From Adiantum capillus-veneris (taxonomy: Eukaryota; Streptophyta; Polypodiopsida; Polypodiales; Pteridaceae), in contig CM043970.1 of the NCBI GenBank assembly GCA_014529385.2, positions 63,105,496 through 63,169,495 of the forward strand: a stretch of DNA of 64,000 nucleotides, written 5' to 3'. Shown piece after piece: positions 57,727 through 64,000 of this stretch. Every line of letters begins with the position of its first letter. Position 1 is the first letter of the stretch. Below the pieces are notes generated by a model. It ran no database searches. It was not told the origin of the DNA and was given only the letters and a program-made list of their open reading frames with translations. The translations under genes were made by a program, and so were the position numbers.

Positions 57727-59171
57727 ATTTTTCTGAGTAGTCACCCTCTCGGTGATTGTTTTTTTGTATACAAGTGCATGTATGGATTTATCGAGTACGT
57801 ACAAACGAGTACGTATAAAGTTGCCCCATGATTATTTCATCATGATTAACACACTAATTTATACACACGATGTGTTTATGATCAAGTGTGTGAATTAAAA
57901 AACGCTTTTCATTTCACATCATAGAAGCTGTACACTGTTTTGGTCATAACTCACAAATTGTCATGGATTATGGTTGTGATTTTATGGTGGAAGACGGTTT
58001 GGCTCTTGGTATTTTTTTTTGGATATGGTTATACTGTTGAAATGCTGCCAAATTTTTACAGTCGTGTTACATTCTAAAGTGGTTATGTAGGGTTTGTTGT
58101 GCCTCACCCGAGTTGGGTGGAGTGTTCATCCGTGTGATGTGATTGGATTATGGTTTATAGTTTTCGGATTATATCATGAAGTGATCTGGATGGTTATATT
58201 CTAACTACTTAGAAAAGATTTTTTGTGCATATGGAAAGTGCTATTGTGATTGGACTCACATGTTATGTTTCTCATGGTAGTGTCGCTACAAGACTAGGAT
58301 CACTTACATCGCTTAGCCTTAGATAAAAGGGTCATTGACCTGGGGCTTTGCTGGATCAGGGGGGTTGCCTCTAGATCTTCTTCTTTTTGCTAGGCTCATC
58401 TACACAGTTAGTGCGTCAAGGGTTGAATGAACTACATGGCTAACACGTCGGGATTTTGCCTTGGATTTTCATAAACACCCAGTGCTAAGCATCAAAGAGG
58501 TGTGGTGCCTAAACTAGTATGGTTGGTGTTGATACCCTACCACCTACTGGTACTTGGGATCCTTTTAGAGCTCGGGTTCATGGAGGGAGGCAAAGCGGCC
58601 TCAGCTTATGTCTGGCTCAGGTAGGTTGGAGGTGTTCTGGCTCGTCGCTCCTAGCAAAGTGAAATTCTCTATGTCCATAGTAGAGCGGAAGTGGATGGGT
58701 GGACAAGTCGATCCCTACACAGGGTATGGTGCTCTGCTAGTTGTTTTGTTATAAACCCATTTTGGATGTTATAGTTTACCGAGATTTTGTCATTGCATTA
58801 ATACATGGTTTCTTGTTTCATCTAGATGGGGCATTTAAAGACTCTTTGATGTCAATCTCTCATGTCTCTGTGCACTCTATTTCATCCTCCACTATACTCT
58901 CTCTCTTTCTTCCCGCAATGCGGTGTACACATATATTCACCCTCCACAATGTTATATTTCTCTTAAGTACGCTTTCATTCATAACACCCATCCAGAGGTA
59001 GCACTAGTCAATAGGTGCCTCTAGATGCACTCTCGCTCATGGCCTAAACTCCATGCTTGGTCGCTGACAGATCCTCCCCTATGCAAACACTTCCGCAACT
59101 TTGATGTATATTGAAAATTGTATAAAGGTTATATTTTGTGCATAGACCCCCAGGGAGGGGTATCTCTCACC

Positions 59172-59188
59172 TGGTATTAGAGCCTATG
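59172..59188 (+). other. E4 primer binding site (initiator Met)
   Basis: TGGTATTAGAGCCTATG two bases after the presumed LTR end. Confidence 0.85.
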
Positions 59189-59434
59189 CTTAAGGTTATG
59201 GGGATAGCCTAAAGCCTAGTACTAGTCGGGTTAGTTATGCATCGTGCACACATTCATGCATGCTGTTTGGGAAAGGATATTGTATTCATGATGCATCTAC
59301 AAGTGACATTGGTTGGTGGGTACCTGTTTGACTTGTCTTCTTGAATGGAAGTATTTGGTTTGAGTTATGGTGAAGTGGTTGAAGTATTCGCAACGGCGTT
59401 GTAATTTCCGTGAATGTTTTTTTTGTAGTAACAA

Positions 59435-62096
59435 ATGGGTCCCAGAGTGACCTTTGAATGCTTTAGCCATGGGAATGAGGTCTTGGCCATAGTGTTCAAC
59501 AATATGGAAACACGGTTGTCAAGGGATGAAAAAAAAGTCTTTTACTTAGAAATCGGGACCAAAGTCTTTGGCATGCCAGGAAGCACAACTTGTTGGAAGA
59601 GTATTGACCATAGTTACCTTACCCATCACCAAGAACTCTTTCGTCAATTCTTTACTTACATTTACGACAGTTCAAGTGATTGGTTTGCCAACCTTAGGCT
59701 ACTTCAACTCATAATATGGTTAGGCCTAGAAGACATGTTCAACTACTTTGCGATGCACTCCCAAATGTTAAGGATTTTAAAGTTGCTAAGAAGTATGAAG
59801 CTCTTGCAGCTATCATAGGGAAAGAAAAACTAGAAGATAACTACAAACCTCGTTGTCGTGTGGGAGGTCTGAGAGAATACCCTGTCATGAGAGTTAAAAG
59901 AATATTTAGAGAGTTCACTGCGAGACATCCATAATATCGTAATGAAATCATAAAAATCAAATTTTGATGAATAAAAGAAGCATAGACTCAGTTTTGGTTC
60001 ACATACCAAGTTTTCTCTCTCTTTATCTTGTTTTTAGATTGATCTTCTTAGTTGTGTAAATGAACTCCCAAGTGATTTTGCGTAAAGGGTCTTTTTCAAT
60101 TATGCGGTTGGATTCAATATCCATTGGGGAATTGAAGTGGTTCTAGATTCACAGGTGACTAGAGACTACCTTGTTCCAAACACTTACATAGTGTGGGAGT
60201 TATATGTTGAAGCCCAACCTGAACATTGAACACAAGTGCCTGATAGGTTTATAACCGATCCACAGCTTTGGGTCAAGGAAAAGATCCAAGAAGGTGACGT
60301 CAAAGTACATCGATATGTTCTTTACCTTAATCTGTGCTTACTTTTGGACATACCAAGTTGAGAGCTCATACTTAGTTAGAAGTCCTTTATGCTAAACCAA
60401 AGATATGTCTTTTGTATAAAGGTCATAATCAGAGTATGGAAGAAGTCAAATGGGGGCCGATTCTATTATGTACCGCAGGATTGGTTCAATAGAGTCTATG
60501 GGTCTATTCTCAAATACAATCCTCACAATGTCACTATTATCTTTGATGACCACAAGCCCAAGTGCACTTAGTGACATTGCCCAAGCACAACCAATGGCAA
60601 TGAACTTGAGTAGATATTTTTACAAAGATAATGTAAATGAATGGCATGCTCATGTAAACTGCTTTAATGGATTACCACCCATGGATGTATCACGAGGAGA
60701 GGAATGGTACAAAAAGAAAGACGTGAATTTTAATGTATAAGTTGAATTTTTGAACTTTGAAACTTGAGATGTGAACAAATATAGGGGTAGAACCTCGGTT
60801 GTAAGAACCAAGAATTGGTTCATAGGACCCTTTCGTATTTATGTATCTCCCTAAAGACACGATGTATCTTTTTGGTTTTCTACGATTATAAAAATCTGAT
60901 TTTGATATGACTCATATTATTTTGAGGTCATAATATTTGAGTTTGAATCTTGGTTTTATCATTCTAACTAACTTAAGTGATGGGGTCTGTGTGTAGATGA
61001 CTAATATCTTACCTCGAGGGATATGGGCAGATATACTCTCTTGCCTTATGGTGGGAGAGCATCTTCAAATAGGAGTGGAAGTGCAAAGGCTTGTCACTAC
61101 CACGCATAATGGGGAAGAGAAGAAAAGGTTAATGTCCACAGATTGTATTGTACCTAATACATTCCGAGCTTGGAACCATTACACTATAGGAAACCCCGAG
61201 TTTAGACCACTTGAACATAAATTCTCGCCCGTTGAGAGTATCTAGTGAATACAATCCAAGTTGGGAAAGGAGATTGTTGTCACTAACCAAGTGTTGTATA
61301 TAAATGCTTATGAACTCACTTTGATACCGACAAAGGAAACATGGATAGCTAGGAACATACTACCCTTAGTAATGGCTACGAGATGTTTCAACATTGTTAA
61401 GACATCGATGCTATGCTTCGCAAGTCTCCACCTGGAAATTTTAGCGATGGGGAAGACAAAGATGTAGACAAGGTTCTTGAAGATTGAATTGAGCGCATAG
61501 ATGACTACTTTGATTTGGGTAATTCGTCTACATCAATAAACAAAGCTATCATCACTAAGTTCAAACTAAAAAAAACAACCAAGCATAGGTGGAGAGATCA
61601 TTTCACAGAAAATGTTGATCCTAATGTTGCAACTTGGGATTACCTTAAAACCTAACTCAAGAAGGACTATCAGAACAAAGTTTATCATCCAAACCATACG
61701 AATGAGTTTCTTGATTGTACTCAAGGAATAAGAGATCTGGAATCATACTATCAACATTTCTTAACCCTTGTCATGTATGCTCCAACACGGATGGCTCAAG
61801 AGGTCAAGGTAGCTTGACTCGTGTCAGGGTTACATAATCCTATAAAGCCTAGACTCCAGATTCTTCATCTTACCAATTTTGCAGATGTCCTTGATGCAGG
61901 AAAACCCATTGAGATAGAGTTATCCAGTAACGGAAAGAGGAAACCAAAACCTTCTCTTGTTTGTAATATCAAAAGGCCTCGTCCCAAGGAGGAACAAAGG
62001 TCTGGAAATCCACAGCAAAGAAGAGAGAACTTATTACATATGAAGGACATACATGATCATTTGTGTTATACTTGCCTTGATCCTATAGTTGACATG
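59435..62096 (+). pseudogene. gag: E4 long 5' coding region ending in Gag
   Basis: Starts at ATG 59435 after the primer site. The first about 2 kb consists of open pieces without a recognised family (59435-59934, about 60110-60340, 60420-60740, 60997-61245, 61261-61467). The last part, from about 61470, is a retrotransposon gag domain with stops: TKHRWRDHF, WDYLKT, FLDCTQGIRDLESYYQHFLTLVMYAPTRM, VSGLHNPIKPRL. It ends with HLCYTCLDP, possibly the start of a zinc knuckle. Gag is normally first; here it would be preceded by about 650 unexplained codons. Confidence 0.55.
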
Positions 62097-62118
62097 TAAG
62101 GGTAGAGATCCTGTAGAG

Positions 62119-62178
62119 TCTAACTGCTTGGAAAAGATTGTTTGTGCATATGGAAAGTGCTATTGTGATTGGACTCAC
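62119..62178 (+). repeat. 60-bp direct repeat of E4 LTR sequence
   Basis: Matches 58200-58260 with a few changes (TTTGTGCATATGGAAAGTGC core). It may be all that remains of the E4 3' LTR, or the scar of a deletion between short homologies. Confidence 0.75.
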
Positions 62179-62636
62179 GTGGTTGAGTAAAAAAAAAAAG
62201 TTTTGGCCATAACTTGAGCTTCCGATTTTGGATTCAAAAACTTTTTTTTATCAAAACAAAGCTCTAGAGTAGCTCTACGACTTTCTATGTAAACCTTATG
62301 GGGTCATTCATTGTTGGTCAGTGCTCGGAAAAATGTCGTTTAAGGCCTCAACATTCATCCGAAAGTTAGGGGTGTCTAAAATCGACAAGTTGAGAGAATT
62401 GTGAGAAAACGGTCATGGTTTTGGACATAGTTTTGACTTTTCCCTAACCAAAGCACTTGAACACATTGGTCCAAGTCTTCTTACATCCAGCTAGAGCTGT
62501 TAAGCCCATATATCATGTTCTCTTTAGAGTCAAACTTAGCTTATACAAGCTTCAAAATCTTAGCGATAGAGGAGCATCCACCCACAATGGATCTTCCAAA
62601 ATTGCAATTGATAAAGACCAAGCTTGTTGAAAGAGT
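62179..62636. other. Unassigned spacer
   Basis: No gene or repeat boundary recognised. Confidence 0.5.
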
Positions 62637-62924
62637 TTGGAAATAGGTCATAAGAGTAAAGGACTATATAGATATATTGACGGCAGTGAGGTCAACCTAC
62701 ATAGGTGTTCAGAGCCATACCAAGGAGAGTTGATAGATTACAAGCTCTTATATGTCTATACATACAAAGTCGACTATAAATGGGAGTCTGTAGCTGTTGA
62801 CAAGTATGAACAAGAATATAGAGCTATAGAAAGCACAAATCTATGCACTACATTAGACATAGGTGGACATTTGGTCAATGTGTGCATGGTCAATGGAGAA
62901 TATGTGCAAACAAAGCTCACGTAG
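62637..62924 (+). pseudogene. Fragment of E1/E2-type N-terminal domain
   Basis: Plus-strand frame of 95 codons. HRCSEPYQGEL...LLYVYTY...VDKYEQEYRAI corresponds to E1 FRCKEPYLTEL...LYLFSY...VDRYGREYQCI. It shows that this domain exists in at least one more family, on the opposite strand to E1 and E2. It does not start at an ATG, and no Gag follows before 63065. Confidence 0.65.
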
Positions 62925-63064
62925 AAGCATGGCAGTACGTGAGGATCAACCAAAAGAGGCTGACATAGATGAAGATGTTTCAAGTGACAAGGAGATCAAT
63001 GCACCTATGTATGCTGGCCATCACAAGATTTGAGTGATGCATTGCTCAATTGGGTTGGGGTTGG

Positions 63065-64000
63065 TGTTGGACGGATATGCCGCGACGGACATCAGCATAG
63101 CGAGAACTCACCTAACATATAATGTCAACTGAGGACAAAGCTCGACCCGCAGGCACGTGGAAGCAAGCAAAGGGTGTCAACCTCTACTCGACCGACTAAT
63201 GACTACTTCCTACAGAGATATCAACTCTACATGCCATCGGTTCTGTGAATGTGAGAGTCTCCTATGATGCTACTGTAAGCCAAAAGCCCATTAGACGTTC
63301 TCGAAACGTTACGAAACTTGAGGAATATCCTATTAAATCCAATAGGCCACTCTCCCTAAGGTCCGTGACAAAAAAAACCTACTCAATACCCTCGGTGCAG
63401 AAAACGCATAGGATGTCTGGCCGGTTTTTGCAGGTCGGCGTTTCCGAAAACTAAAGTGCCTAATGTGTAGCTCTACTCACTCTGATCGCATGGATATACT
63501 GAAATGCAAAAACGGACAACAATTACTCACCGAAACTCCAAAAGTAGCTCGCAGGTGAATCTACCAAAACACAGACGAACGTACGTGATGTAAGCATCAA
63601 CGCATAGCTCTCCTCATGGGCAACACACTACTGCTCCTTGTTTGCGATTCCGACCACCGTAGCTCCTGTAGCACACACACACACACTCTCTCACTCTCTC
63701 CCAGTCTCCCAACGACACAGAAGATCAGATTTATTAGAAGTCTACTTACAAAGTTTTAGGTTTTAGCTTATATACTAAGCCTTAGAAAACCTAATGTCCG
63801 ACCAAAATGACCTTATTTGTCCCTAGGCTTCTATAGAGCTTAATTACAACACCGTGAGCTAGCTTTGCTCATCCAACAAGCATATGTGGCCTCAATACAA
63901 TTGCTGACTTAAAATATGAAGTTCCCGTAAACATTACAAAAGTGTCCATAATGGCTCAAAATGATAATAACGGGATATTTGATGATGTCCATGAGCTTGT
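63065..64000 (-). mobile_element. E1-related LTR, runs off the window
   Basis: Begins TGTTGGACGG and follows E1 LTRs (AGCTCGACCCGCAGGC, TAGGATGTCTGGCC, CCTAATGTGTAGCTCTACTC) for about 600 bp, then diverges. No primer site on its low side, so it is the outer edge of a 3' LTR or a solo LTR. Half-site of the E1 palindrome at 63405-63418. CA/CT microsatellite at 63672-63700. Confidence 0.8.

Larger units (their letters stand above)
57241..59169 (+). mobile_element. E4 5' LTR (left boundary uncertain)
   Basis: Inferred from the Met-type primer site right after 59171 and from a TATA box at 57294-57300 (CCTATAAAATCACC). Right end TCTCA precedes the primer site by two bases. The left boundary was not found because no full 3' LTR is present; only a 60-bp match to 58200-58260 occurs at 62119-62178. 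Confidence 0.55.

Overview
The window is eukaryotic and almost certainly a land-plant nuclear genome. It is AT-rich and packed with nested LTR retrotransposons of the plant Ty3/gypsy type. Two other elements carry the plant initiator-Met primer site (TGGTATTAGAGC), and long GA/CT/TA microsatellites are scattered through it. I cannot name the species; a large, repeat-rich genome such as a fern or gymnosperm is only a guess. No intact host gene, rRNA or tRNA was found.

Layout. 1-4680: unassigned sequence, a small minisatellite, and one side of an old element (E3). 4681-47461: a three-level nest on the minus strand. E2 (25973-47456) carries LTRs, primer site, polypurine tract and a 5-bp CTATG target duplication, and sits inside E3. 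E1 (6098-25820) inserted into E2. A later illegitimate exchange duplicated the E2/E1 junction: 4533-6097 is a second copy of 25825-27387, and E1 survives both as a full-length copy and as a solo LTR (27388-28314) at what was one target site. 47945-52377: an element whose two LTRs face each other, with a gag fragment between them. 52701-56403: a decayed unknown gene-like region holding a 2-kb minisatellite. 57240-62180: a plus-strand retroelement with LTR, Met primer site, a long unknown coding region and gag. 62637-64000: relics of the E1/E2 group.

E1 and E2 share one unusual architecture: LTR, tRNA primer site, leader with a palindrome array, N-terminal domain, Gag, zinc knuckles, protease 1, RT-RNase H, integrase with two tandem HHCC zinc domains, a second retropepsin-like domain fused after the integrase, a W-[IV]-P-K repeat tail, a second noncoding block with a palindrome array, a coiled-coil protein of about 1,100 residues (ORF-X) in the env position, polypurine tract, LTR. 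All coding regions carry stops and frameshifts.

The most striking signal is noncoding. Each family has its own near-perfect palindrome (E1 ACATCCTACGCGTAGGATGT; E2 AAATAATCGCGATTATTT). It is repeated about every 285-295 bp in the two blocks upstream of gag-pol and of ORF-X, and a half-site lies about 335-350 bp inside most of the family's LTR copies. Both palindromes, and an inferred third one in E3, share a CGCG centre but have unrelated arms. This resembles an element-specific recognition system.
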